From an uncultured Opitutaceae bacterium (lineage in GTDB: Bacteria > Verrucomicrobiota > Verrucomicrobiia > Opitutales > Opitutaceae): a stretch of 64,000 nt of DNA. The notes under the pieces are model-generated. The model was not told the DNA's origin. It worked only from the letters and a program-made list of their open reading frames with translations, and searched no databases. The stretch is from NCBI GenBank assembly GCA_937958045.1, contig CALFXL010000058.1:29889-93888 (forward strand), written 5' to 3'. Positions 33,285 through 41,984 of the stretch are shown here, one piece after another (position 1 is the stretch's first letter; every line of letters begins with the position of its first letter). The position numbers were made by a program, and so were the translations under genes.

Positions 33285-33914
33285 TCAGCGCCCGAGGAAT
33301 TTGGCCACTGCCTGACCGCGCGAGTTGACGTGAAGCTTTTCGTAGATGCGCCGCACGTAGGTATCGATCGTGGTGACGCTCAAGCCGAGCTGGTCGGCGA
33401 TTTCCTTGTAGAGATAGCCGTTGGAAAGCAGCTCGAGCACGGAGGTTTCGCGAGGCGAAAGTTTCTCCATGTCGTTGCGGCCGGCGGGCGCGGGCTGGGC
33501 GAAGGATTGCACGACCTTGCGCGCGATGGAGCAGCTCATCGGCGAACCGCCTTGGGCGATCTGTTTGATCGCGGAGAGCAATTGCGCGCGACTCGTGCCC
33601 TTCAGCAAGTAGCCGGTCGCGCCAGCGGAGAGCGCGGCGAAGATGTGGTTCGCATCGGCGTAGACGGTGAGCATGAGAAACTGCGTGTCGGGCAGCCGCG
33701 GCTTGAGCGTGCGCACGCATTCGATGCCGTTGATCTGAGGCACATTGATGTCGGTGAGCACGACGTCGGGTTTTTCCTTCGGCAGTTTCTCGATGGCTGA
33801 CTCCGTGTTCGGGTGTTCGCTGACGAATTCCAACGACGGTGTTTCCAGGATGAGCTCCTTGAGAATCTGCCGGGTGGGTTCGTCATCATCGACGATGGAG
33901 ACGCGAAGTTTCAT
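33285..33914 (-). CDS. NarL/FixJ-type response regulator
   Basis: The 209-residue protein has a receiver domain (MKLRVSIVDDDEPTRQ, acidic pocket Asp10-Asp11; phospho-acceptor Asp55 in VVLTDINVPQINGIE; Thr/Lys in MLTVYAD and GYLLKGTS) and a LuxR-type helix-turn-helix (LSPRETSVLELLSNGYLYKE, then IADQLGLSVTTIDTYVRRIY). Its ATG overlaps the stop of the histidine kinase gene by four bases (ATGA), so they are a translationally coupled pair. It probably controls the adjacent transport/hydrolase locus; that is inferred from position. Confidence 0.95.
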   Translation of the reverse strand: MKLRVSIVDDDEPTRQILKELILETPSLEFVSEHPNTESAIEKLPKEKPDVVLTDINVPQINGIECVRTLKPRLPDTQFLMLTVYADANHIFAALSAGATGYLLKGTSRAQLLSAIKQIAQGGSPMSCSIARKVVQSFAQPAPAGRNDMEKLSPRETSVLELLSNGYLYKEIADQLGLSVTTIDTYVRRIYEKLHVNSRGQAVAKFLGR

Positions 33915-36913
33915 GGTGCGGAAACATCAGGCGTAAGGCTTGCGACGAGCGTGACAATGGTGCCTTGCGGAGAAGCGCGCAAAAATGTGATTTCGCCGCC
34001 CATCGCACGCACGCGCGAACGCATGTTTTTCAGTCCGTTTCGGTGCGAGTTTTTTTCGGCGGGCTCGGGCAGACCGACGCCGTTGTCGGTGATGGTGACG
34101 ATCAAACGATCGTTCTCCACGGCGATTTCCAGCACGACATCGGTCGCATGCGCGTGCTTCACGACATTGTTGAGAGCTTCTTTGCAGGTGAGAAAAAGGT
34201 GATGGCGGAACTGCGTCTTGAGCGCGTGATGTGGGAGGGCTTTGGGAATTTTCACACGACAACGCAGCCCGGCATCGGAAAGATAACTCTGCGCGAACTC
34301 AGCGATGTAATTGGCGACGTTGTCGAGATCGTCGTTGGTGGGATTCACGGCCCACACGATTTCGTCCATCGACTGCATCAGATCGCCCACGATCTCGTAG
34401 ATACGATCGAGCTGCTGTTTCGCGCGATCGTGACCGGATTGTGTGAGGAGACTGATGCGTGTGAGACCGGCGCCGAGATCGTCGTGGATGTTTTCCGCGA
34501 TGCGTGCGCGCTCGCGCTCAAGCGCCGATTCGCGTTCGAGGCGGGCGAGTTTTTCCTGAAGTCGGCGATGCGAAACATGCCGCACGACCAACACCACCAG
34601 CGCCACCGCGGCGGCGGCGCTCAGCAGGCGAAACCAAAGCGTCTGCCACCACGCCGCACGCACGACGACGGTGATCGAGTCGGCCGATTCCGCTCCGGGA
34701 ACACCTGCGAGCAGCGCGGCAACTTCGAAGCGATACGTGCCCGGCGGCAAACGCGTGTAGCGCGCGCTGGCGGCGGAAGTGCCGTCGATCCAGTCCGGAT
34801 CGTATCCAGTTAATCGATACCGCATGCGCACGCGCTCCGGCACGGAAAGATTGGGCGCGGAATAACGCAGCTCGATCAGATGCGGGTTGGGCTCCGCACG
34901 CGTCACCGGCGAAAGCGGCAAACGCGTCTCATTGAGCCACGCGCTGGTGATCTTCACGCGAGGACGCTCGGGGGCGTGGCGAACTTTGGCGGGATTGATG
35001 GCGACGATGCCTTGGCGCGTGGCGAACCAGAGTGTGCCGTCGTCCATCTTCCACACGGACGGCTGATATTCGGCGGAACAGGTCGCTTCCAACAATCCTT
35101 CGTCGGGTCCGATCGTGACCGGATAGATGCGCGAACTGTGTCCGCGGAAAAATTTTTCGAGCTCGTCGATGCCGATGTGAAAGATCGCGCCGGTCGAACC
35201 GAACCACAACGCGCCGGCGTCATCCGCGATGATTTGGGTGATGTTGTCGGAAACGAGACCCTGTGCGGTGGTCACGGTGGCCACGCCTTGTTGGTTGCGA
35301 CGGAGCAGTCCGCCTTTTTGCGTGCCGATCCAGACCGAACCGCGCTCATCGAAATACAGCGCTTGAATCGCGCCGGCGGTTGCTGCGGCGGCACCGAGAT
35401 CGATGGACGCGAAAACTTCATTGGCGCCGAGACGGAGCACACGACCATCGTTGCAGCCGGCCCACAAACTGCCGTCGGGCGCTTCGGCCAAGGTGCGAAT
35501 GCGCGTCGCGCTAAACTCGGGCGGAAGGGCGATCGTGGTGACTTGTTTATCGCGAATGCGGCAGACGCCGCCGGTTTCGAGCGCGAGCCAGAGATCGCCG
35601 TTTTGGGTCGCGAGCGAAACGCGTGGCGCCGCGCGGCCCGTGAGAAAGTCATGCGAGTGGTCTTCTTGAATGCCATCAATTGTGACGCGCAGCAGACCGC
35701 GTGTCGTGGTCACCCAAATACCACCGTCGCGCGCGGGCGAAACCGAGTACGCGCTGAAGTCGGGCCAGGCGCGCGTCGGTTCGAAAGGCGCGAAGCCGCG
35801 CGACGAATCGCGAAAGACGATGCCGCCGTCGCGATTCGCAAACCAGAGCATGCCGTCGTGATCGCGGCAGAGCGTGAGGCTGCGTTTTTCGAGGAAACCG
35901 GCCGAACGATCGAAGATCGAAAGCACGCCGGCCTTGATGCGCATGATGCCGCTGCTGGCGGTGCCGACCCACAGATTGCCGGCCACATCTTCGACGAGCG
36001 CGGAAATATCCTCGGGCGCTTCGTCGATGTGACTGAGCGCGCCGTCGACGGTGAGACGATGAAGACCGCGCGAACGCGTGCCGATCCAGAGATTACCCGC
36101 GGAATCTTCGAGCAGCGCCTGAATGTAGTACGCGCCGGTCGTGCGTTCGAGACGAGCGACGGGTTTCAGTTCGCCCTCGATGAAGCGGGAGACGTTTTCG
36201 CCAACCACCACCCACGGACCTTCGTCGCGCGACGATGCGATGCGGAGACGTTCGCGAGACTCGAGCGTGTGGGCAGATGTTTCGAGCAGACGACCCTCTT
36301 CGTAACGCGCGAGAAATGCACCGCTCGCGAGCCAGATGCCGCCGCGGCCATCGCGCGCGAATTGGATGGGTTCGTGCGGACTCAGGCCCGCGCTTTGATC
36401 GAACACCTGGATGCGACCCGCCTGACTGCGCAGCGCGAAGCCGCCCTGAAAACCGATCCACAGCGTGATGTCGTTTTCGAAAAACAACGACTCGATGGGC
36501 AGATGCGCGAAGCGCTCGGGAAGCGGCTGCTCGGTGAAATCGTCGCCGGAGAGACGCAACAATCCACCCACGCGTGGCGCAGCGAGGATGTCGTCGCTGC
36601 CGGGAATACTCGCGAAGGTGGCGATGCCTTGATCGTGAACGGTGGTCTCCGCCGTGTGCGCCATCGCGCTGAAATGTTGACCATCGAAACGCACGACACC
36701 GTTGGGCGTGCCGACCAACAGATAACCGGAACGACTGCGGCTGAGTCCGGTGACTTCGTTGGACGGCAGACCTTTTTGCTGCGTCCAAGAACGAAAACTC
36801 AGCGCTGCGTCGATCGATTGCGCATGGGATGCCGGCGCAATCTCCGCCCACGCGGCGCAAGCGACGACAAGGGTGAAGCAGGCAGCGAAGCGGCGATACG
36901 ATGCGCGACTCAT
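33911..36913 (-). CDS. Sensor histidine kinase with periplasmic beta-propeller and Y_Y_Y domain
   Basis: The 1000-residue protein has a signal/anchor segment (about 10-32), many two-component regulator propeller repeats (for example SFRSWTQQKGLPSNEVTGLS, LLEDSAGNLWIGTRSRGLH, LVEDVAGNLWVGTASSGIM), a Y_Y_Y-type domain (PNLSVPERVRMRYRLTGYDP), a transmembrane helix (TLWFRLLSAAAAVALVVLVV), and a HisKA_3-type kinase with phospho-acceptor His810 in ENIHDDLGAGLT, N-box EALNNVVKH and ITDNGVGL. This is the classic sensor layout of polysaccharide-utilisation regulation in Bacteroidota, here non-hybrid. ATG 36913 was chosen because the signal segment follows. It lies 97 bases after the DUF1593 gene and overlaps its response regulator. 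Confidence 0.95.
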   Translation of the reverse strand: MSRASYRRFAACFTLVVACAAWAEIAPASHAQSIDAALSFRSWTQQKGLPSNEVTGLSRSRSGYLLVGTPNGVVRFDGQHFSAMAHTAETTVHDQGIATFASIPGSDDILAAPRVGGLLRLSGDDFTEQPLPERFAHLPIESLFFENDITLWIGFQGGFALRSQAGRIQVFDQSAGLSPHEPIQFARDGRGGIWLASGAFLARYEEGRLLETSAHTLESRERLRIASSRDEGPWVVVGENVSRFIEGELKPVARLERTTGAYYIQALLEDSAGNLWIGTRSRGLHRLTVDGALSHIDEAPEDISALVEDVAGNLWVGTASSGIMRIKAGVLSIFDRSAGFLEKRSLTLCRDHDGMLWFANRDGGIVFRDSSRGFAPFEPTRAWPDFSAYSVSPARDGGIWVTTTRGLLRVTIDGIQEDHSHDFLTGRAAPRVSLATQNGDLWLALETGGVCRIRDKQVTTIALPPEFSATRIRTLAEAPDGSLWAGCNDGRVLRLGANEVFASIDLGAAAATAGAIQALYFDERGSVWIGTQKGGLLRRNQQGVATVTTAQGLVSDNITQIIADDAGALWFGSTGAIFHIGIDELEKFFRGHSSRIYPVTIGPDEGLLEATCSAEYQPSVWKMDDGTLWFATRQGIVAINPAKVRHAPERPRVKITSAWLNETRLPLSPVTRAEPNPHLIELRYSAPNLSVPERVRMRYRLTGYDPDWIDGTSAASARYTRLPPGTYRFEVAALLAGVPGAESADSITVVVRAAWWQTLWFRLLSAAAAVALVVLVVRHVSHRRLQEKLARLERESALERERARIAENIHDDLGAGLTRISLLTQSGHDRAKQQLDRIYEIVGDLMQSMDEIVWAVNPTNDDLDNVANYIAEFAQSYLSDAGLRCRVKIPKALPHHALKTQFRHHLFLTCKEALNNVVKHAHATDVVLEIAVENDRLIVTITDNGVGLPEPAEKNSHRNGLKNMRSRVRAMGGEITFLRASPQGTIVTLVASLTPDVSAP

Positions 36914-37010
36914 GCGGCGAGTATCACGCCATTCGCGCGTCGTGCGAGCGAGCAGACGACGCACGTGAGAGGACTTGTTAAGCGAGGAAATGCGCGCGGA
37001 CGACGGCGCG

Positions 37011-38444
37011 TTATTTTTCTTCCGGCGCGACCACATCGATGATCACACGTTGATAACGCGTGAGGCGCGGCGTGCCATGATCCGTCACGGCGAGGATGAT
37101 ATGCATCGTGCCGGTGCCGGGCGGCATCACGCGGGAAGTTTTCACGACGAGCGACGCTTTCGGCTGATCGAAACCGTTGATCTCGTGTTTCACGCCAGTC
37201 GCCGAATTGGACATGCGACGCGTGCCCGGTTCTTCGTAGCAAAACCACTCGAACGAAAGTGCGTCGCCATCGGGATCGGTGCTGGCCGTCGCGCTGAGTT
37301 CCACGCGTTCGCCGGGCCGCGCCGTGATGTACGCGGGATGATCGAGTTTCACGACCGGCGGATGATTCGCCTCCGCGTAGGGCTTGATCGTCCAATCCAT
37401 GCGCGCGGCGAAATCGTTTTGATACGCGGAGCGCCAGCGCCAGATCGTGGCATGGTTGGTCGTGTGCCACTCGCCGTCGATGCCGAGGACCTCGTCTTGA
37501 ACATTCGTCCAGATCGGACGCGTCTCCGGCTCGAGAAACCATTTTTCCGTGCGCGGCGTGTAGAGTTCGTAGCGGCCGCCCCAGCCGCCCCAATCGGGAC
37601 GCTCGGGATGATTAAGGCCGTTGTTGACGAGGAAGAGGAACGATGGCGAATCGCCCTCCATCATAAACTCCCAACGCGGATATACCGCGCCGAGCGGACC
37701 TTTGCGGCGAACGTTGCGATCGAGCCATTCGTTGGTGACGAGCGAGAAATCGGCGCCGCCGAAACGGCCGTGAAATTTATCGCCGCCGATCGCGATCCAC
37801 GTCGCGTGATGAAAACCGCCGCCCGCATTCACGCCCGGCGTTACGATGTAGAAAAGGTCGGGGAAGTTTTTGCGGATCCACGGACCGCTGTTGTCCTGAT
37901 CGGAGATCGCGTACACGCGAAGCTTGGCGACAAACGCAGCGAGTTGTTCCGCGGAGCGTGTGGCGCGGACTTTCCAGAGCGCTTGCGCGAGGACATTGGG
38001 ACCGCCCCAGACGGTGACCCACAACGGACGCGGATCGTCGCGATCGACGGCGCGAATCAACAGCTCCGAACCGGGCGAGTCTTTGCCTTCGCCAACAGCG
38101 TCCATGTGATCGAGCGGAAGACCCGCGGCGATGCGCTCGCGAAGAGATTGCGCGGTCGGGAAACCGGGTTCGTGGAGTTCGAGATTATCGCGCACCTGCG
38201 CGTACGCCGACACGATGCGTTCGATGTGTTGCGGATTCACGCGGCCGTTCACGTGCGTCGCGACCAGACCCTCGATGTCGAAGTGATTCGCGTAAGTCAT
38301 CAAACGCACCGTCGACATCTGATCGTCGGGATCGCCGCCGATGTCGGTGAGCACGAGCAGGCGCTGTTTTTCCGCGGCAATTGAAGAGGAGGCGGCGAAC
38401 AAGAGCGCGGCCGCGATGAAAACTAGTCGAGTGAGTCGGTTCAT
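37011..38444 (-). CDS. Exported DUF1593 (Sde182, nucleoside-hydrolase-like) protein with C-terminal Ig-like domain
   Basis: The 477-residue protein has a signal peptide (about 1-23), then LLVLTDIGGDPDDQMSTVRL, matching the calcium-binding Asp cluster of nucleoside hydrolases (DxGxDD type), and HFDIEGLVATHVNGRVNP. Internal motifs SPGSELLIRAVDRDDPRPLW and TVWGGPNVLAQALW are typical of Sde182/DUF1593. Residues about 370-470 form an Ig/cadherin-like C-terminal domain (HPAYITARPGERVELSATAS, DPDGDALSFEWF). Family members have been called cellulose-binding, but the fold suggests N-glycoside or glycoside hydrolysis. Its ATG overlaps the esterase stop by four bases. Exported location differs from classical cytosolic nucleosidases. 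Confidence 0.88.
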   Translation of the reverse strand: MNRLTRLVFIAAALLFAASSSIAAEKQRLLVLTDIGGDPDDQMSTVRLMTYANHFDIEGLVATHVNGRVNPQHIERIVSAYAQVRDNLELHEPGFPTAQSLRERIAAGLPLDHMDAVGEGKDSPGSELLIRAVDRDDPRPLWVTVWGGPNVLAQALWKVRATRSAEQLAAFVAKLRVYAISDQDNSGPWIRKNFPDLFYIVTPGVNAGGGFHHATWIAIGGDKFHGRFGGADFSLVTNEWLDRNVRRKGPLGAVYPRWEFMMEGDSPSFLFLVNNGLNHPERPDWGGWGGRYELYTPRTEKWFLEPETRPIWTNVQDEVLGIDGEWHTTNHATIWRWRSAYQNDFAARMDWTIKPYAEANHPPVVKLDHPAYITARPGERVELSATASTDPDGDALSFEWFCYEEPGTRRMSNSATGVKHEINGFDQPKASLVVKTSRVMPPGTGTMHIILAVTDHGTPRLTRYQRVIIDVVAPEEK

Positions 38445-39370
38445 GGCACGGGGTTGGAGTCTGGTTGAGGATGCCGCGCTGGGGACGCGGGAGGGTTGTT
38501 GGGGAAAACTTCCTGCAGCCAGGCGATCGCGCGGTCGTGATAATCCGGCTGAAATTCGCTCCAGCGCGTCAGGCGATGAGGCGCTCCTTGCAAGGTGATC
38601 AAATCGCAACGCACGCCTTCCGCTCGGAGCCTGGATTGAAACGCGAGGGACTGCTCGTAGGGCACCGATCCATCGCTGTCACCATGCAGCAATAAAAACG
38701 GCGGAAGTCCGGCGCGCACGTGATTGATCGGCGAAAGGGCGCGAAGCATGCCGAGCGATTCGGGCGTTAGCGTTTCGGGTCGGTTGAGCAAGCCGCGTTG
38801 CGCGCGTCCGAGGATGTTGCCGCGTTTCGGGAGTTCCTGAACGAAATCGGTGAGCGGCGCGAAGCCGATCACGGCCTGAACGCGCGTGCTTTCATCCACG
38901 ACCGTGGCGGCGAAACACGCGAGATGGCCGCCGGCGGAATAACCCGCGAGCGCGATGCGCGAAGGATCGCCGTGGTAGCGGGCGGCGTTGGCTTTCACCC
39001 AGCGGATCGCGGTCTCGACATCGTTGAGGCACGCGGGCCAGCGATGTTGCGGCGCGAGGCGATAGTTGATCGCGAAGGTGACAAACCCGGCCTCGCTGAA
39101 GAGTTCGAGCGCGGGCGCGTCGTCGGGGTTTGCTTTGTCGCCACTGGTCCAGCCTCCGCCGTAAACATAGATCGCGACGGGAAACAGGCCGGCGGCGTGC
39201 GTGTTGGGCTGACGAATATCGAGAAGGAGTCTCTCGCCGCCAGCTGAGCCATACTCGACATTGTTGATGGTCGCGGGCAACGCGTCGTCCGCGCGAACAA
39301 TCGTCGCGGCGAAGCATCCGGCCGCGAGGAGCCAGCGGATTTTTGACGAGAGATAGTCTTCGCGAAACAT
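38441..39370 (-). CDS. Exported alpha/beta-hydrolase (BD-FAE / esterase-lipase type)
   Basis: The 309-residue protein has a signal-like N-terminus (KIRWLLAAGCFAATIVRA), LLLDIRQPN, the oxyanion region YVYGGGWTSGDKANP, nucleophile Ser in LAGYSAGGHLACF, LLLHGDSDGSVPYEQS with the acid residue and QGAPHRLTRW with the histidine. This is the HGGG-related esterase/lipase branch (here GGGW) that includes feruloyl and acetyl-xylan type esterases; the substrate is unknown. It lies 14 bases after the second DUF1593 gene and overlaps the third by four bases (ATGA), so it belongs to the same transcript. It may remove acyl groups from the transported or hydrolysed compound. Confidence 0.85.
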   Translation of the reverse strand: MFREDYLSSKIRWLLAAGCFAATIVRADDALPATINNVEYGSAGGERLLLDIRQPNTHAAGLFPVAIYVYGGGWTSGDKANPDDAPALELFSEAGFVTFAINYRLAPQHRWPACLNDVETAIRWVKANAARYHGDPSRIALAGYSAGGHLACFAATVVDESTRVQAVIGFAPLTDFVQELPKRGNILGRAQRGLLNRPETLTPESLGMLRALSPINHVRAGLPPFLLLHGDSDGSVPYEQSLAFQSRLRAEGVRCDLITLQGAPHRLTRWSEFQPDYHDRAIAWLQEVFPNNPPASPARHPQPDSNPVP

Positions 39371-39384
39371 GCGAGCGACGCGGG

Positions 39385-40692
39385 CTATTTCGACATGGCG
39401 TTGCGGGCGGCGGACGCAGGCTGCGCGCAGCGATCGAGACGTTCGATGAAATCGCGCAGATACTCTTCGCGCCAGCAGCTGACGGTGCGGGCGCCGTAAT
39501 GCGTGCCTTCCATCAGCTCCGGCGACGGGTCGTCGGTCCACCAGTTGGGATATGCGGGATCCGGGGCGAGCGTTGCCGTCAGCGGAATGGGAGTGGAGGT
39601 GATTTCTCCCGTGCGCCCGTCGAGCGCCGGCACGTTGCCGCGAATGGTGTAGCGGTAGAGTTTGGCCTCTTTCGGGCAGAAGCGGAAACGGATGTTTCCT
39701 TCTCCATCGGGATGGCCGATGAGCGATTGGTTTTCGATCACCATACGCGCTTCGGGATTGGGCGGAGCGTTTTCGCCGAGCGGAAGCACGAGTTCGAGGA
39801 TGCCGCAGAACTCGACCTGATCGGCGGCGGTCGTCAGTCGGTTGAACAACGCATAAGGCCGCGTCCACGCGCGCACATAGCGGCCGCCCCAACCGGGTTG
39901 AAACGGCATCGACGGATCGCCGCGCAGCAGCCACGCGACGCTCGGCGTGTCGCCCATCTTCAGGTTGGTGCGCTTGCGTCCGTCGAATTGGATTCCGTTG
40001 GCAAAAAAATCTCCGAGTGCGCCGTGTCCGGCGGCGTGTTTTTCGGCGAAGGTATTTCCCGCAAAATCGCCGGTCTGATTTCCGCCGACGAACCAGCCGA
40101 AGTAGGTGGAGTTGGATTCGATGATCCAAAGATCCTTATGGTGCGTGGCGATGTAGTGATACGCGTCGGGACTCCATTTTTTGTTGGGACCTCCGATGTA
40201 GTAGACGCGTAACTTCGGGAGGATGTCGGGCGCGTCGTGAAGCGCCTGCGCGAGATCTTCGATGCCACCCCAGATCAAGACATGCAGCGGACGCGGATCG
40301 TCGCGACGCGCGCATTGCACGATCCAATCGGACCCTGGAGTCGTGCGGCGAACACCGGCGTAAGGCGCGGTCTCGGTTTCGCCCTGAAACGTCATGGCGC
40401 GCAATGCGTCGGGCGTTGGATAATCGAGAGAATACGTCCGCAGATTCGGGTAGTCGCACTCGTAGAGATCGATGGCCTCGAGGATGCGTTCTTTGCGTCC
40501 CGTACCTCCGCAGGGCGATGACACGAACCCTTCGATATCGAGCACGTCGGCATAGAGGAGCACGTGCACCATCGATTGATAATCATCGTAGTCGGTGCCG
40601 CCGACATCCGTCGAAACGAGCACGCGCGGTTTTTCCGACGCGAAAGACCACGACGCCGCGATCAAGCCGACTAGGATGAGGAAAATTTTCAT
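39385..40692 (-). CDS. Exported DUF1593 nucleoside-hydrolase-like protein, second tandem copy
   Basis: The 435-residue protein starts with a signal peptide (MKIFLILVGLIAASWSFASE) and VLVSTDVGGTDYDDYQSMVH, with the Asp cluster of the nucleoside-hydrolase fold, then DVLDIEGFVSSPCGG, SDWIVQCARRDDPRPLHVLI and PKLRVYYIGGPNKKW. The C-terminal region contains PNWWTDDPSPELMEG. Long stretches match the neighbouring copy at 40689, so the pair arose by tandem duplication. Unlike the copy at 37011 it has a different C-terminus with no DPDGDALS-type Ig segment. Its ATG overlaps the stop of the upstream copy by four bases. Exported hydrolase of a nucleoside or related glycoside is the likely role. Confidence 0.88.
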   Translation of the reverse strand: MKIFLILVGLIAASWSFASEKPRVLVSTDVGGTDYDDYQSMVHVLLYADVLDIEGFVSSPCGGTGRKERILEAIDLYECDYPNLRTYSLDYPTPDALRAMTFQGETETAPYAGVRRTTPGSDWIVQCARRDDPRPLHVLIWGGIEDLAQALHDAPDILPKLRVYYIGGPNKKWSPDAYHYIATHHKDLWIIESNSTYFGWFVGGNQTGDFAGNTFAEKHAAGHGALGDFFANGIQFDGRKRTNLKMGDTPSVAWLLRGDPSMPFQPGWGGRYVRAWTRPYALFNRLTTAADQVEFCGILELVLPLGENAPPNPEARMVIENQSLIGHPDGEGNIRFRFCPKEAKLYRYTIRGNVPALDGRTGEITSTPIPLTATLAPDPAYPNWWTDDPSPELMEGTHYGARTVSCWREEYLRDFIERLDRCAQPASAARNAMSK

Positions 40693-41984
40693 GGTTTGGG
40701 TGAAGCACAGCGGAGCATGCGTTCGGCGAAATCGTTGAGAAAATCTTTGCGCCATTGGCTCACGGATCTGGCGCCGTGGTGAATGCCTTCGGCCATCGCC
40801 GGCGAAGGATCATCGGTCCACCAGTTGGGGAAACGCGGAGAAGGCGACAACGCTGCGCCAGGCCCGGGCAGATATGCGGTGATCGCGCCTTTTTTCCCAT
40901 CGAGCGACGGCACATTGCTGCGGATCTCGTACGTGAATTCCTTCGGATCGCGCGGGCAGAAACGGAAGCGGATGTTTCCTTGTCCGTCGGGATAACCGAT
41001 GAGCGATTGATTCGTCACGAGCATCCGCGCTTCGGGTTTTTCGGGCGCATCGGAGCCGAGCGGAAGCACGAGTTCCAAAATGCCGAAAATCTCGAGGCGA
41101 TCGCTCGCGGTGGTGAGCCGCTCGTAGCGCGCAAACGGACGCTCCCACGCGCGCACGAAACGACCTCCCCAACCGGGCAGCGAAGGATCCGCGGGTTGAC
41201 CGCGCAGCAGCCAATTCACCGAGGGTGTGTCGCCCATCTTGATGACGCCGCCGAGATGCTCGGCGAAATAGCTCCCGATCGCACCGCGTCCGGCCACGTG
41301 TTTCGCGACGAAGCCCGCGTTGCTCCATTCACCCTCCTGAGTACCGCCGACGAAATAACCGCGATATGCGGCGTTGGCTTCGATGATCCAGAGTGTCGGG
41401 AAATTGTCCGCGAGATACTGATACGCATCGGGTCCCCATTTTTTATTGGGACCGCCGATGTAATACACGCGCAGCTTCGGCAGAATGTCCGGCGCATCGT
41501 GCAACGCTTGCGCGACTTCTTCGAGCGCGCCCCACACGAGGATATGGAGCGGACGCGGATCGTCGCGACGCGCGCATTGCACGATCCAGTCGGAACCTTC
41601 CGTGGTGCCGCGCAGACCGGAGTAGGGCGCGGGATGAATGCCGCCCTGCTTTGTCATCGCGCGCAATACATCGGGCGCCGGGTAACGCTCCGACCATGTG
41701 CGCAGATTCGGATAATCTTTTTCGTACGCGTCGATAACCTCGAGGATTTTGGTTTTTCCTTCGCGCTCGAAGGGCGACGAGATCAACCCCTCGATGTCCA
41801 ACACATCGGCGTACAAAAGAACATGCGCCATCGATTGGTAGTCGTCGGGATCGGTGCCGCCGATGTCACTGGTGACGATGACGCGATGACGATGGCCCGC
41901 GAGCGCACCCATGTCGGCGCGAGCGGAGACGGACGTGAGGACTGCGAAAGCGACGAAAGAGAAGAGGCGGAGCAATGTGTTCAT
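40689..41984 (-). CDS. Exported DUF1593 nucleoside-hydrolase-like protein, first tandem copy
   Basis: The 431-residue protein has a signal peptide (LLRLFSFVAFAVLTSVSARA), then VIVTSDIGGTDPDDYQSMAH (metal-binding Asp cluster), DVLDIEGLISSPFEREGK, SDWIVQCARRDDPRPLHILV, PKLRVYYIGGPNKKWGPDAY and PNWWTDDPSPAMAEG. Its ATG shares one base with the stop of the permease gene (TGATG), and its end overlaps the next copy by ATGA, so it is translated as part of the ABC-transporter operon. Direct coupling to a ribose-type importer suggests that it produces the sugar that is imported. The catalytic reaction has not been shown for this subgroup. Confidence 0.88.
   Translation of the reverse strand: MNTLLRLFSFVAFAVLTSVSARADMGALAGHRHRVIVTSDIGGTDPDDYQSMAHVLLYADVLDIEGLISSPFEREGKTKILEVIDAYEKDYPNLRTWSERYPAPDVLRAMTKQGGIHPAPYSGLRGTTEGSDWIVQCARRDDPRPLHILVWGALEEVAQALHDAPDILPKLRVYYIGGPNKKWGPDAYQYLADNFPTLWIIEANAAYRGYFVGGTQEGEWSNAGFVAKHVAGRGAIGSYFAEHLGGVIKMGDTPSVNWLLRGQPADPSLPGWGGRFVRAWERPFARYERLTTASDRLEIFGILELVLPLGSDAPEKPEARMLVTNQSLIGYPDGQGNIRFRFCPRDPKEFTYEIRSNVPSLDGKKGAITAYLPGPGAALSPSPRFPNWWTDDPSPAMAEGIHHGARSVSQWRKDFLNDFAERMLRCASPKP

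Noticed and set aside
33911..37036. Hybrid two-component sensor in one chain
   Set aside because: The kinase ends after the ATPase domain and the response regulator is a separate, overlapping gene.
34880..37042. 720-residue open frame opposite the histidine kinase gene
   Set aside because: The minus-strand product has complete propeller, Y_Y_Y and kinase motifs; the plus-strand product has none.
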